This document shows positions 50,362 through 60,202 of a stretch of 64,000 bases of DNA, one piece after another; the first letter of the stretch is position 1, and each line of letters begins with the position of its first letter. A program made the translations under genes and the position numbers. The notes below the pieces were generated by a model that did no database searches, was not told the origin of the DNA, and saw only the letters and a list, made by a program, of their open reading frames with translations. Source of the DNA: a virus; IMG/VR virus record IMGVR_UViG_3300028840_006257, positions 62,001-126,000 of that record, one strand, 5' to 3'.

Positions 50362-53028
50362 GTGGCGAATCCCGAACAGGGACCCGAGGAGCAGGGAGTC
50401 CTCGGAACATGGCAGAGCGTCTCGCTGGAGGTACCGGACTTCCTTGAACCCGTCCGCGAGGCGATCGACGCGTTCTTCTCGTTCCTCATTCAGATCCTCA
50501 ACATCCTGATCGCCGTCCTCGAGCTCCTCAAGGTCTTCGCCACGGGGTTACTCGACCCCCTCATCGCGATCATCGAGGCGATCCGAGACCTGATAGAGGC
50601 GCTCCTCAATGACCTGCGGCAGCTCGGCATCTACATTCACGGAGACTTCTACCTGATCGAGGGCCCCGACTTCGCCGCGCTCAAGGGCGGCTACCTCGGC
50701 TACGAGGGCCGGATGACGGCACGCTTGACGGACACGTCGGACCCGAACCGGCCGGACATCAGCCAGTTCTCCACGTGCCTGGCCGTGTTCCTCTACGTGA
50801 GCGCGGACATCCGAGGAATCAACCGGATCATCCAGCTGATCAAGGCGATCCTTGGCCTCTTCAGGCGCAAGTTCCCGGGACGCCTGCACAACCAGGTCAC
50901 GAACATCCGAGCGACGTACGGCTATGACGGGGCCACTATCTTCTCGTTCAACAAGGGCTTCTTCCGCGGCTTCCAGCTCAACAAGGAGAACATCGAGGAC
51001 AACTTTACGGAACCCTACAACGCCGTGAACCTGACCTGGGAGATGGCCCCGATCCCAGGACAGGACATCCCGAGCAACCCGATCATGGCGCCCGCCGGAT
51101 TCCTTGTGGAGTTCTCGACGCTCGAGCAGCCGCTCAAGGTGGTCTGCGAGCGCGTCATCGAGGGCTCGGCCCAGGACATGCAGCTCCAGAACCAGCCCGC
51201 GAAGACGGAGGTTGTGGAGTGCCTGGACGAGGACGGGAACGTCATCCTCGTGCGCGGCGGGGCCGAGTCGCTGAGGATCGAGGGGACCGTCGACTGGAAC
51301 GACGCGGTGAACTTTAAGGGAGAGTTCAAGCCTGACGCCGTGCGTGCCTACGCCATCAAGAACCTGTCCGACAACTCGCCGGTTCAGCTCTCGGATCTGC
51401 AGGACGGAGACCGCCACTACCTCCAGAGGACGTTCTTCGTTCCCTTCGCGCAGAACGTGTTTTTCCCCGGCAAGGGATACGGTGCGACCTTCGAGTTCAA
51501 GGACATGCCGTACGCGGCGGAGTGGGAACTGAACACGGGCCTCTTCAGCGTCGACCGGGGCAAACTCGAGCGGATCAACGACGACCGCCAACCCGAGCGC
51601 TACTTCGTCCGCATACGAGCCGTCAGCCGCGCGATCAAGGACGCCGACGACTACCAATTCCTCGTGGACCAGACGAGCCTCCGCGACCGGGACGGTCCGG
51701 TCCTGCCGCTCGTCAAGTCCGACGAGGTCGACCTGAACGACGCCGGACCTCCATCGTTCGTGGTGCCTATCCTGTTTCCCGACGCGAGCACGCAGCTCTA
51801 CCTGCGGGCCGTGGCCGAGGCCCTCGCGATCATGGTCCTGAGCCGGTCGGACATCCCGGTCCTCTTGGGGAAGGAGGGTCCCGTGGACTTCCCGATGGCG
51901 GCCGGTCAGGTACTCGCGAACGGTCTCCGGGAGCCGTTCTGGGAGGCGTTCCAAGATCACGCGCGGCTCGCCACGGGACTTGAGGAGGTCGCTCAGTTCC
52001 TCATGGTGAAGGTCATCGGGCGACGGCACATCAAGAAGTACTTTGCTGACGCCGACGCCTCGGTCGCGAAGTTCCGTCGCAAGCTGTTCATCAGCTGCAT
52101 CAACTTGACCAATCGAATGCTCACGCAGAACCTCCCGCCCCTTCCCGCGCGCCAGCTCGTGGTGGAGAAGGCGGAGGACCTGCTGAACTTCCAGATCCTC
52201 CGGTCCCTGACCGACACGATCATCTCGACGGTGGATCCGAACTTTCCGGGCGACCTTCAGGGCGGCTCGGTGCTCGAGCTTCTCCAGAGCGACGACACGC
52301 TCTTCGGCGTGTCTCCGAACCCCCTGTCGCTGGCGATAGCGGACGGCCGCGCGGCCGACGGGGTCCTGGTCTCCACGAGCGACCGCACTGTGCTGCCCCG
52401 AGAGCCCCACTTCTTCTTCGCGCAGCAGGGGAACACCACCCGAGGGCGAGGCTCCCTGGACATGGCGCCCGTCGTCTACAGCCGCGACGGCTCGAGGCTT
52501 CGGGACATCGAGTTCTTCCGCAACCTGGTCCCCGACAGCGTGTACGAGGGGGCACAGTTCGCCCTTCAGGTCGCCGCGGGTCCCCAGGTGCGGCCGAAGG
52601 AGCGCGGCTGGATCGCTTTCCGCGTTTTCCCGCAGGGCATCCCGTCCATCGACAGGTTCTTCGACCAGATCCTCGCCCTGCTTCGGGCGGTGCAGGCGGC
52701 CATCGAGAGCATCGCCGAGACGATCCGCCGCTACATCGAGTTCCTCCAGTCTCGTCTCCGCGAGCTACAGTCGTTCCTGAATCGCCTGAACGCCCTGATC
52801 CAGCGGCTGCTTCGTTTCTTCTTCTCCATCACGCCCGCCGCCGGGCTCATCGTGGCGGCGCCTGGTACCGACGGCGTCACGACGGCCTTCCTCTCGGCGG
52901 AGAACAAGCCGCTTGAACCCGCCAACCCGCAGGCGGACTCCTACGCGGGTGGCGTCGTGTTGTTCGCTGGTGGGATCCCCAACCTCGCCCTCGACGTGTT
53001 CCGGGCGCTCTTCAGGGGGGACACCTGA
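50362..53028 (+). CDS. Large virion protein with hydrophobic helices at both ends
   Basis: An 888-residue protein, GTG start directly after the previous stop. Residues about 28-85 hold two hydrophobic, amphipathic helices (FFSFLIQILNILIAVLELLK, in part), and residues about 760-830 another set (ILALLRAVQAAIESIAETIRR ... LLRFFFSITPAAGLIVAA). The middle is beta-rich with DDYQFLVDQ-type strands. Such ends could be helical bundles for trimerisation or membrane contact. The C-terminal residues are Gly-rich (SYAGGVVLFAGGIPNLAL). Unrecognised family; context points to a baseplate-associated structural protein. The stop codon overlaps the next start (TGATG). Confidence 0.55.
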   Translation: MANPEQGPEEQGVLGTWQSVSLEVPDFLEPVREAIDAFFSFLIQILNILIAVLELLKVFATGLLDPLIAIIEAIRDLIEALLNDLRQLGIYIHGDFYLIEGPDFAALKGGYLGYEGRMTARLTDTSDPNRPDISQFSTCLAVFLYVSADIRGINRIIQLIKAILGLFRRKFPGRLHNQVTNIRATYGYDGATIFSFNKGFFRGFQLNKENIEDNFTEPYNAVNLTWEMAPIPGQDIPSNPIMAPAGFLVEFSTLEQPLKVVCERVIEGSAQDMQLQNQPAKTEVVECLDEDGNVILVRGGAESLRIEGTVDWNDAVNFKGEFKPDAVRAYAIKNLSDNSPVQLSDLQDGDRHYLQRTFFVPFAQNVFFPGKGYGATFEFKDMPYAAEWELNTGLFSVDRGKLERINDDRQPERYFVRIRAVSRAIKDADDYQFLVDQTSLRDRDGPVLPLVKSDEVDLNDAGPPSFVVPILFPDASTQLYLRAVAEALAIMVLSRSDIPVLLGKEGPVDFPMAAGQVLANGLREPFWEAFQDHARLATGLEEVAQFLMVKVIGRRHIKKYFADADASVAKFRRKLFISCINLTNRMLTQNLPPLPARQLVVEKAEDLLNFQILRSLTDTIISTVDPNFPGDLQGGSVLELLQSDDTLFGVSPNPLSLAIADGRAADGVLVSTSDRTVLPREPHFFFAQQGNTTRGRGSLDMAPVVYSRDGSRLRDIEFFRNLVPDSVYEGAQFALQVAAGPQVRPKERGWIAFRVFPQGIPSIDRFFDQILALLRAVQAAIESIAETIRRYIEFLQSRLRELQSFLNRLNALIQRLLRFFFSITPAAGLIVAAPGTDGVTTAFLSAENKPLEPANPQADSYAGGVVLFAGGIPNLALDVFRALFRGDT

Positions 53029-53981
53029 TGCCCTTCAACTTTCTCGGGACGATGAGAGAGACCCAGTGGCGGTTCTTCCGCAACTGGGTGCTGAACGAGC
53101 GCCGCAGCGTCTCTCCGCGCCTCAAGGTGATTAACGCCGAGCTTCGTCGCATCGGACGCATCACTGTCTTCTACCGACGCAGGACGGAGACGGTAAACAC
53201 GCCCGACGGCGCCGTGCGGGAGCTCGAGACGGTGACGGAGGAGCGCGAAGCCTTCTTCGTCTCGCCTGGGTCATCTCTCGAGAAGCTCGTTCAGGCCTAC
53301 GTCGCGGCCGGGGGCAATCCCATGTCCATCTCCCTGTGGTTGCAGCCCGACCAGGTTCAGTTCACGACGGAGAACGATCCCACGGCCGACGCGAAGGACG
53401 ACCCGAACGAGAAGACGACGGAGAAGGGGTTTCAGAGCACGCCCTTCGACCAGCCGTACGGCGGGGTCGTGGCCCCTCGAAGCGCGGACTCGTACGGGCC
53501 GGGCGGACGCTACGTGGGAGGACTGCCGACCTTCATCCGAGACGTGCCCACGCAGATGGGACGCGATGCTGCCCAGGCGGACGAGACGGCGAAGATTGCG
53601 ATCAGGGTCGACCACGCTCGCAGGTGGGTGAGGCAGGAGATCGCCACGATCCAGGCCCTCGAGGCCCGGATCATGAAGTTGATGGATCTGCGCGAGCAGC
53701 TTATGGACGAGCGAGAGATGGTCATCCAGCAGGCCGTCGGCGGCTCCGTCGAAGACTTCCCGTTCGCTCCCGACCCCGACAGGTTCGCCCGAAACCTGCA
53801 CCTGACGAAGATTCAGGAAATCGACAGCGCTTTTTACAAAAGAAACGAGGACGGGAGCCTCGACTTCAACACCATCAACGTCGGTGACACGTCGGATCCG
53901 CACAACGTCGTCGTGGCGGGCATCTCCGGGGAGCCGGGCCTCCTTCGGAATCCCAGGGGGGCCGATCCCTTCGCGGAGTGA
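53028..53981 (+). CDS. Virion protein of unknown function, helical C-terminal half
   Basis: A 317-residue protein starting one base inside the previous stop. The N-terminal 90 residues are basic and beta-rich (RIGRITVFYRRRTETVN). Residues about 110-180 are Pro/Gly-rich and flexible. From 185 to 250 is a long Arg/Glu/Leu helix (ARRWVRQEIATIQALEARIM, in part), likely a coiled coil. The C-terminus is Gly/Asp-rich. It probably assembles with the 888-residue protein in the baseplate. No family recognised. Confidence 0.55.
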   Translation: MPFNFLGTMRETQWRFFRNWVLNERRSVSPRLKVINAELRRIGRITVFYRRRTETVNTPDGAVRELETVTEEREAFFVSPGSSLEKLVQAYVAAGGNPMSISLWLQPDQVQFTTENDPTADAKDDPNEKTTEKGFQSTPFDQPYGGVVAPRSADSYGPGGRYVGGLPTFIRDVPTQMGRDAAQADETAKIAIRVDHARRWVRQEIATIQALEARIMKLMDLREQLMDEREMVIQQAVGGSVEDFPFAPDPDRFARNLHLTKIQEIDSAFYKRNEDGSLDFNTINVGDTSDPHNVVVAGISGEPGLLRNPRGADPFAE

Positions 53982-53985
53982 TTCG

Positions 53986-54010
53986 CCTATAGAAGACCCC
54001 GAGGTAGACC
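53986..54010 (+). promoter_or_regulatory. Putative phage promoter, CCTAT-N12-GGTAGACC
   Basis: CCTAT at 53986-53990, 12 nt, GGTAG at 54003-54007, four bases before the ATG at 54011. It is a full match to the motif at 7784, and ATTCGCCTAT also resembles the ATTCTCCTAT there, extending similarity to the left. If transcription starts just downstream of GGTAG, the mRNA would be leaderless or nearly so; alternatively the GGTAG word overlaps a ribosome site (CGAGGTAGACC). Confidence 0.5.
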
Positions 54011-55183
54011 ATGAGTTTCGACTTCCAGCTCGCGCACGCGTGTCCTCACCTCACGATAGAGGAGGAGGTGCTCCTGGGCGACGACCGCCGCGAGCTCAGG
54101 ACCCGGCAACCCGTGGCCTCGGCCAACCACATCCGCATCACCGCCAACGATCAGGTGTCGATCCCGCGCCAGGGTCTCCTCTCGAACGCGTCGCTCACGG
54201 GTTCGAGCAGCGGTCCCTTCAAGGTCGTCAAGAACGAGAACGAGGTCACCCTCTCCAACCGGACCCAGTCGGTCGCGGACGTTGTGCTCCCCACCGGGAC
54301 GCGGGTGCCCACGGATCGTATCGTCGAGGTGCTCAACTCGGCCGTCCGCAACGCCGACGTCCAGATCCGCGTGGTCAACAGGAACGGCTCCCTCGTCCTC
54401 ACGGATTCTTCCGACCAGGGCAACTCGTCCCAGATTCGGGTCGAGGGCCCGGCCGCGGCCTTTCTGGGGTTCGTGAACCAGACGCGCGCCCGGGGGCGAA
54501 AGGTCTATCCGGCCTGGGACTTCGCGGAGCGCGAGCTCGTCGAGACCGGACGGTACCTCAACGTGAGGAGGGTGCCCACGCGCTTCCCGAAGTTTCGCGA
54601 GCCGGTCAGGGGCAACCCGGTGTTCAAGGTCTCCTACACGACCTATCAACAGCACTGCCGGCGTTGTCTCGGATACGGCATCGAGAACGACTACCGAGTC
54701 GGGGCGAACGGCGAACCCTCGACCATCGAGAACGAGGACCTCCTGAACCAGGACTGCCTCAAGGTCCTCAGCACGGTCAAGAACTCCAACCCGTTCCATC
54801 CGGAGTATGGCACGCAGCTCCTGAACCGAATAGGCACCAAGGCGCTCGGCACAGGCGTGGCGACCATCAACGAGGACGTCATCACGGCCCTGACCGTGTT
54901 CCAGCGCACGCAGGACTTCGCGGGCCGCTGGCAGGAGATCACGGCGCGGCAGAGGCTGGCCTCGGTCATCTCGATAGACACGACCCCGTCGCCGTTCGAT
55001 CCGACGATCTTCGAGGTCGTCATCGTGGCCGCGAACGCGGCCAACGTCCCGGTGGTGATCTCGACGGTGTACGCGGCCCCGGGCACGGCCGCCCTGGCAG
55101 GCTCGAACGGGCTGTCGCTCGGACTCGAGGGATTCGGACTGGATCCGCGCACGCGGGCGCTTCCAGGGATGGCGCCCAGCTAG
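54011..55183 (+). CDS. Baseplate wedge protein with gp25/gpW-like C-terminal domain
   Basis: A 390-residue protein. Residues about 30-200 are beta-rich. A CRRC pair (Cys216, Cys219) follows. From about 240 to 365 is a gp25/gpW-type domain: NPFHPEYGTQLLN (260-272), helices, then strands (VISIDTTPSPFDPTIFEVVIV, in part). That family forms the inner wedge core and nucleates the sheath in T4-like phages. It directly precedes the J-like gene, the conserved gpW-gpJ-gpI order. The N-terminal extension with CxxC is unusual for gp25, which is normally a single domain of about 130 residues. Confidence 0.7.
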   Translation: MSFDFQLAHACPHLTIEEEVLLGDDRRELRTRQPVASANHIRITANDQVSIPRQGLLSNASLTGSSSGPFKVVKNENEVTLSNRTQSVADVVLPTGTRVPTDRIVEVLNSAVRNADVQIRVVNRNGSLVLTDSSDQGNSSQIRVEGPAAAFLGFVNQTRARGRKVYPAWDFAERELVETGRYLNVRRVPTRFPKFREPVRGNPVFKVSYTTYQQHCRRCLGYGIENDYRVGANGEPSTIENEDLLNQDCLKVLSTVKNSNPFHPEYGTQLLNRIGTKALGTGVATINEDVITALTVFQRTQDFAGRWQEITARQRLASVISIDTTPSPFDPTIFEVVIVAANAANVPVVISTVYAAPGTAALAGSNGLSLGLEGFGLDPRTRALPGMAPS

Positions 55184-55192
55184 GAGTCAACG

Positions 55193-58100
55193 ATGGTAGC
55201 CACTCCAAAAGTCATCGGCCCCGACGGCGTGGCGCGCGAGACCACCATTTTCTCGACCACCATGTCCTCCAGGTTTTTCCAGGGGACCATCGACTCCGAC
55301 ACGGTGGACATGCAGATCTCGGTTCGCGGAGGCGCCTTCACCTCCGATCCCGACCTCATTGTGTTCGAGGGTGATACTTTCGCGTTTCCCAACACGACGG
55401 TGTTCCCCGAGGGCCTCGAGCTGGTGGCGGGGCTCAACGTGATCGAGGTGCGCTCCATCTCGTTCTCCGGGGCCGTCTCGGCGTCCGCCGTCGTCCAGGT
55501 CACCCTCGTCCAGGAGGCGGATGTCGGCCTGATCGGCACGACGCCGACCGACATCAGTATCGAGCAGCGCGAGGACGAGGTCGAGATCCGCATCGAGGGC
55601 GTCTCGGACGCCACCTTTCGTGGCTGCAACTTCTACGCCTCCCGCTTCGAGGGAGGCGGCGCCACGGGTTTCCAGCGTATCAACGTCAACACGATCACGG
55701 ACTCGGAGACGGTGTTTGAGACGAGCACCCTGGCGACCATCGAGTCGGACAACGCGGTCGCCACGAATCCTGATGGTACCCCCGCGGCCGATCCCCTCTA
55801 CGTGAAGACGAGGCAGACTCAGACGAGCAGCCCGGACGTCATCGAGGACCTCGAGGACATCACGCTGACCCCGGAGCTCGCCGCCGCAATCACGGAGCAG
55901 GAGCAGGAGAACCTCCTCAAGACCGACTTCGTCGAGGTCACGGAGGTCCCCGAGACCGCCACGGTTCTCCGGACGACCGTCACGGTCGACTTGGTCGTCG
56001 AGCGTTCGTTCTACACCTTCCGGCATAACCGGCAGTTCGGTCCCTCGAACGATCCGCCGACGATTCCGGTCGGCGAGTTCGCTAGCGCGCCAATCACGGA
56101 GTCCCTGTACTACGTCGCGACAGCCGTGTTCTTCGACTCTGATCGGCAGGTCGAGATCGAGTCCCCCTTCTCGGCCGAGGTCGTCGGCAAGCCGGTCCTG
56201 ATCGAGCAGAACGTGGGCACCTTCCCGGCTCCGGCTCGTCTTCAGATCGTAGAGGACACGATCTCCTCGCTCTCCCGGACCACCCCGCAGCTCGCGGTCC
56301 AACCCGGGGCCGTCATCCGGGACACTTTCGTGGATCCGTTCTCGAACGAGGTGACGCGGCTTCGGCTGCTCGTCGACTTCATGTACCGGGTCCAGTCGTT
56401 CGACACGCTGCTCCAGGTCGACGGGATCGAGCCCGACGGAACCTCCACCCCGGTCCTGCGTTCCCCGTACAAGCAGGCCCTTGCCCGCGTGTTCGAGATC
56501 AGCAATCCGAACGACGTCCAGACTATCGTGGACACCGCGTTCGAGCAGCTCGCCTCGCGCGACAACGTGTTCCGCAGCGCCGGCATCCGGGCGCGCGGCT
56601 TCGTCACGTTCTTCACGCGCACGACGCCGACCTCGACCATCTACATCCCGCTCGGAACCCGCGTCGCCAGCGGCACCGTGCAGTTCGTCACGACGACGGA
56701 CGCCTCGATTCCCATCAGCAACGTGGGGGCGTTCTTCAACCCGACGACCGGGCTCTACCAGATCGACGTACCCGTCGAGGCCGAGCAGCCGGGTGCGGCG
56801 AGCATCCTCGGGGCGGGCCAGATTCGCACCATAGTGAGCGCCCTGCCGGGCCTCTCGGTCACGAACCAGAACGCGACGTTCGGCGGCACGGATCAGGAGA
56901 CGAACCTCCGGCTGTCCGTCAGGGCGCGCAATGCCCTGGCCTCCGTGGACAGCGGCACGGAGCGCGGAATTCTCCAGACGGCGGCCGACGTGGCCGGCGT
57001 CCAGGACGTGCGCGTGGTGGCGGGCGGCGACTCGCTCATGCAGCGAGACTTCGATACCGACTACGACAAGCACACTGGAGGGAAGGTGGACGTGTGGGCG
57101 CGTGGGGAGTCTCTCGGCACCGTCACGGACACCTTCGCCTTCTCGTTCGAGGTGGCGAACGACGTCCAGTTCCAGATCATCGGCAACCCGCTGAGCTACA
57201 CGTTCCGTGCCCTCGACCCGAACCTCTCCGAGAGCAACCCCATCGCGGAGATGCTCGACGACGAGACGCTGGGCCTGGGACTGCGCAACGCGTCGAGCGG
57301 GATCTTCTTCGACCTCACCGACGTGCAGGTCGTCGACTACCGGACGGTCCAGCTTTCGACGGACGTAGTCCAGCCGACGGTCACCTTCGGGGATATCGTC
57401 CTGGGGGACTACAGGTACGTCACCTCCACGAGGTTTGTCTTCACACGCCAGCCCGTGGACTCCGTCGTCAGCGTGACCGGAGAGATCTCCGGGGAGCTCC
57501 CCGAGGACAACTACAGCTTCGTGCGTCCCGACGATCCGCTCCTCGACGGGCGCTCCACGAGGGCGCAGGCGTACCTCGACATCGTGCAGGTCGACGGGAT
57601 CCCAAGCGGAGAGTTGGTGTCCGTGACGAGCGAGCAGCACATCCTGCTCGGCCAGTACAACGAGTTTTTGCACAGTCTCGGCGCCAACCCCCTGACCGTG
57701 CAGGTGTTCAACTCGACCGGGACCGTCCAGTTCAAGGGACCTGAGGACCCGAGCGGCCAACCCGACTACGTGATCGTGCCCGGATCGCAGACGGTGGCTC
57801 TGGCCATCCGAAGGACCTTGAACAGCCAGATCAGGAGCGGCGAGACGGTCCTCGTCGACTACGAGCACGCCGAGAACTTCACGGTCGAGTACCAGTCGAA
57901 CTTCGTGATCCCCACCGTCCAGGACGCCCTGGACGCCCGCAAGCACGCGACCGCGGACGAGCTCGCGAAGGCCTCGATCCCGGTTCCGGTCGACCTCACG
58001 GCGACGATAGTCACGCGATCTGGCTCCCGCGTCTCCACGGTAGACAGCAACGTGAGGACCAACCTGACGGCCTTCCTGCGCGCCGTGCCGCAGGGCGGCG

Positions 58101-58741
58101 CCGTCCGGGAGTCGGACATCATCGCAGTGATTGACAACACGCGAGGCGTCTCCTTCGTGGAGAACCCGCTGACGAAACAGGCGCGTTCCGAGGGGGCGCT
58201 CGTCGTGCGCGAGAGCGTCCCGTCCACAACCGGCGAGGTGGAGATGCTCCTCGGCACGAGCGACGTGCCCTACTCGACCACCACCGTCAAGACGTGGCTG
58301 CTCGAGAATGAACTCGAGAATCCCACGTCGCAGGGAGGCGGCGACGGCACGCAGTTCGCGGGCGTCTTCAAGGACGACGTCCTTATGTCGCTGCTCACCT
58401 CTAACCCTACGGCCCTCAAGAACAGGGCCGACCAGGCGTTCCTCATCGGGAACGACGGACTCGTGATCCCGGGTTTCAGCGACGACGCCACGATCCAGGC
58501 AAACTACCCGGCCGCCAACACGCCCGAGGAGATCGAGGACGTACGTCAGCAGATCACGGGAAACCGCGTGCTGGTCTCGCTCGCGGCCGACGACCGGCCG
58601 CAGCTCCACTCGTTCACGGCGACCTACGCCGTGGCGTTCGTGGAGACCCGCGTGCAGGACCTCGAGGCGAGCAGCCTTGAGTTCTTCTCCGTGGGCAACT
58701 TCATTTTCACCTTCGCGGAGGACGTGCGCGATGTCGTGTAA
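55193..58741 (+). CDS. Baseplate J-like wedge protein (gp6/gpJ family)
   Basis: A 1,182-residue protein with a typical BaseplateJ core at about 480-620: IYIPLGTRVASGTVQF, then VPVEAEQPGAASILGAGQI and the GGTDQETN motif near 564. Proteins of this family form the ring of wedges around the hub. N-terminal and C-terminal extensions of about 480 and 560 residues are mostly beta-rich (FVEVTEVPETATVLRTTVTV) and have no name I can give. The usual gpJ has about 300-400 residues and T4 gp6 about 660, so this protein is enlarged like the sheath. It overlaps the next gene by 11 nt. Confidence 0.78.
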   Translation: MVATPKVIGPDGVARETTIFSTTMSSRFFQGTIDSDTVDMQISVRGGAFTSDPDLIVFEGDTFAFPNTTVFPEGLELVAGLNVIEVRSISFSGAVSASAVVQVTLVQEADVGLIGTTPTDISIEQREDEVEIRIEGVSDATFRGCNFYASRFEGGGATGFQRINVNTITDSETVFETSTLATIESDNAVATNPDGTPAADPLYVKTRQTQTSSPDVIEDLEDITLTPELAAAITEQEQENLLKTDFVEVTEVPETATVLRTTVTVDLVVERSFYTFRHNRQFGPSNDPPTIPVGEFASAPITESLYYVATAVFFDSDRQVEIESPFSAEVVGKPVLIEQNVGTFPAPARLQIVEDTISSLSRTTPQLAVQPGAVIRDTFVDPFSNEVTRLRLLVDFMYRVQSFDTLLQVDGIEPDGTSTPVLRSPYKQALARVFEISNPNDVQTIVDTAFEQLASRDNVFRSAGIRARGFVTFFTRTTPTSTIYIPLGTRVASGTVQFVTTTDASIPISNVGAFFNPTTGLYQIDVPVEAEQPGAASILGAGQIRTIVSALPGLSVTNQNATFGGTDQETNLRLSVRARNALASVDSGTERGILQTAADVAGVQDVRVVAGGDSLMQRDFDTDYDKHTGGKVDVWARGESLGTVTDTFAFSFEVANDVQFQIIGNPLSYTFRALDPNLSESNPIAEMLDDETLGLGLRNASSGIFFDLTDVQVVDYRTVQLSTDVVQPTVTFGDIVLGDYRYVTSTRFVFTRQPVDSVVSVTGEISGELPEDNYSFVRPDDPLLDGRSTRAQAYLDIVQVDGIPSGELVSVTSEQHILLGQYNEFLHSLGANPLTVQVFNSTGTVQFKGPEDPSGQPDYVIVPGSQTVALAIRRTLNSQIRSGETVLVDYEHAENFTVEYQSNFVIPTVQDALDARKHATADELAKASIPVPVDLTATIVTRSGSRVSTVDSNVRTNLTAFLRAVPQGGAVRESDIIAVIDNTRGVSFVENPLTKQARSEGALVVRESVPSTTGEVEMLLGTSDVPYSTTTVKTWLLENELENPTSQGGGDGTQFAGVFKDDVLMSLLTSNPTALKNRADQAFLIGNDGLVIPGFSDDATIQANYPAANTPEEIEDVRQQITGNRVLVSLAADDRPQLHSFTATYAVAFVETRVQDLEASSLEFFSVGNFIFTFAEDVRDVV

Positions 58742-60164
58742 AGACGACCCTCTCGTCTTCCCGAAAGACCCGTACCTCCCGTTCACTCGGGACCAGAACC
58801 CGGCCCCGGTTTCCCAGACGGGACAGCAGGCCATCAGGACCCTCCGCGACATCGTGGACTCCATCCTGCGGACTTTCCAGCAGGTGCTCCCCTCGAACTA
58901 CGTCGCGGAGATCCCCGGTCCGTACTACGTCCTCCAGTTCCAAGCGGCCGCGGAGGAGCTCGCCAAGATCCAGCTCGCTCTTGAGGAGATCGGCCTCGAG
59001 TCGGACGTGGACTTCGCCCGGCCCGAGTACCTCTGGCAGATGATCGGGACCCTGGTGTTCCCGGACACCACGAAGGCGCCGGTGGGCATCCCCGAGGTGG
59101 ACGGCGACCTCACCTACCGGGAGTTCCTGCGTCGGATGATCCTCCTGCTCCTCCAGGGGGCGACGCTCAAGGTGCAGGAGCAGGGGCTGGAGCTGCTTAC
59201 CCAGGCCGTGATCGACGTCATCGCGAAGGTGGACTGGAGCGACCGGGAGATCTCGGCGTGGGGCTTCGGCGAGCAGCACGAGTTCGAGATCAACGTCCTG
59301 TGTCGGACGATCTTCACGGACCCGACGACCGGGGAACTCATCGAGGGCGCGCTGGGCACCGGCTTCCCGCCCGATCCCTTCGTCGCGCTGCGGAACAACC
59401 TGCGCATCTTGAGGGCCCTCAAGCCGGGCAAGGCTCTCTTCGAGTACCGGCACCTCTTCCTCGACGCCTTCGGGGACCTGTTCACGGCCGAACCTTTCAT
59501 CCAGCTTGACCCCTGGTACTACGAGGACTTCCGCAAGTTCTGCTGCGGCATGAAGGAGGTCTCGGGAGACGAGGGGGAGACCCTCGCCTCTCGCATGCTG
59601 TTCTCCGACGTGACCCGCGACTTCAGCTCCGTCTGTTCGGGCGCGAACCTCGAGGTCCTCGACGGCCCGAACAGCAAGCCGACCAGCGGGGGCGACGACT
59701 TCGCGACGCTCGGGTTCTACCGGGTCGTGGGGGTCCGGCGCCTGATCACCGAGCTCGAGACGGACGAGGACGGCGAGGTCGTCCCCGACATCCAGGAGTA
59801 CACGACGAGCCCGACCGGGCTCTCGGGCACGCTCGCGATCCTGAACGACGACGGCGATCTTGAAGATACGAACCAGGATTTTTCCGATGCCGTCGAGGGC
59901 GAGGTTCTCACGATCCTCGGAGGGACGAACGCTGGCGATTACCGGCTTGGCACCCTTTTGGGAAACTCGGGAGGGCCGGTCGGGAAGGTGCCTCCCGGCT
60001 CTGGAGTCACGCGAGTGCGTGTCGCGCCTAGCATTCTCCAGATCCTCACTCGGATGCCTCGACAGGCCACAGGACAGGCCTACCGAGTCTCCATCGAACG
60101 ACTCGGAACACGCACGCCCTTCACCGTCCTGGGGGAGGACGCGTCCGCTCAGTTCTACATCTAG
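58731..60164 (+). CDS. Baseplate wedge protein, tail protein I-like
   Basis: A 477-residue protein. ATG 58731 inside the end of the J-like gene is preferred to an in-frame start at 58677 that would overlap it much further. Helices at 25-65 and 75-110, then an acidic mixed region; the segment FVALRNNLRILRALKPGKALFEYRHLF (in part, about 215-240) recalls gpI-like wedge proteins. The C-terminus has beta repeats (GTLAILNDDGDLEDTNQDF). Position after gp25-like and J-like genes gives the W-J-I order. The identification depends on gene order more than on motifs. Confidence 0.55.
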   Translation: MSCKDDPLVFPKDPYLPFTRDQNPAPVSQTGQQAIRTLRDIVDSILRTFQQVLPSNYVAEIPGPYYVLQFQAAAEELAKIQLALEEIGLESDVDFARPEYLWQMIGTLVFPDTTKAPVGIPEVDGDLTYREFLRRMILLLLQGATLKVQEQGLELLTQAVIDVIAKVDWSDREISAWGFGEQHEFEINVLCRTIFTDPTTGELIEGALGTGFPPDPFVALRNNLRILRALKPGKALFEYRHLFLDAFGDLFTAEPFIQLDPWYYEDFRKFCCGMKEVSGDEGETLASRMLFSDVTRDFSSVCSGANLEVLDGPNSKPTSGGDDFATLGFYRVVGVRRLITELETDEDGEVVPDIQEYTTSPTGLSGTLAILNDDGDLEDTNQDFSDAVEGEVLTILGGTNAGDYRLGTLLGNSGGPVGKVPPGSGVTRVRVAPSILQILTRMPRQATGQAYRVSIERLGTRTPFTVLGEDASAQFYI

Positions 60165-60176
60165 CTCGGTGGCGGG

Positions 60177-60202
60177 CCTATAAGGGCATCAAGGATAGAA
60201 CC
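60177..60202 (+). promoter_or_regulatory. Putative phage promoter, CCTAT-N12-GATAGAAC
   Basis: CCTAT at 60177-60181, 12 nt, GATAG at 60194-60198, about 30 bp before the fibre gene start. GGTAG is replaced by GATAG, otherwise the layout matches 7784 and 53986. The upstream gene ends at 60164, so the motif is wholly intergenic. Confidence 0.45.

Noticed and set aside
58677-58730. Upstream start for the I-like wedge protein
   Set aside because: It would extend the overlap with the J-like gene to 65 nt and lacks a ribosome site; ATG 58731 is the better choice.
55187-58864. Minus-strand open frame of about 1,225 codons opposite the J-like gene
   Set aside because: Same antisense artefact: biased composition, no motif, and complete overlap with a well-supported baseplate gene.
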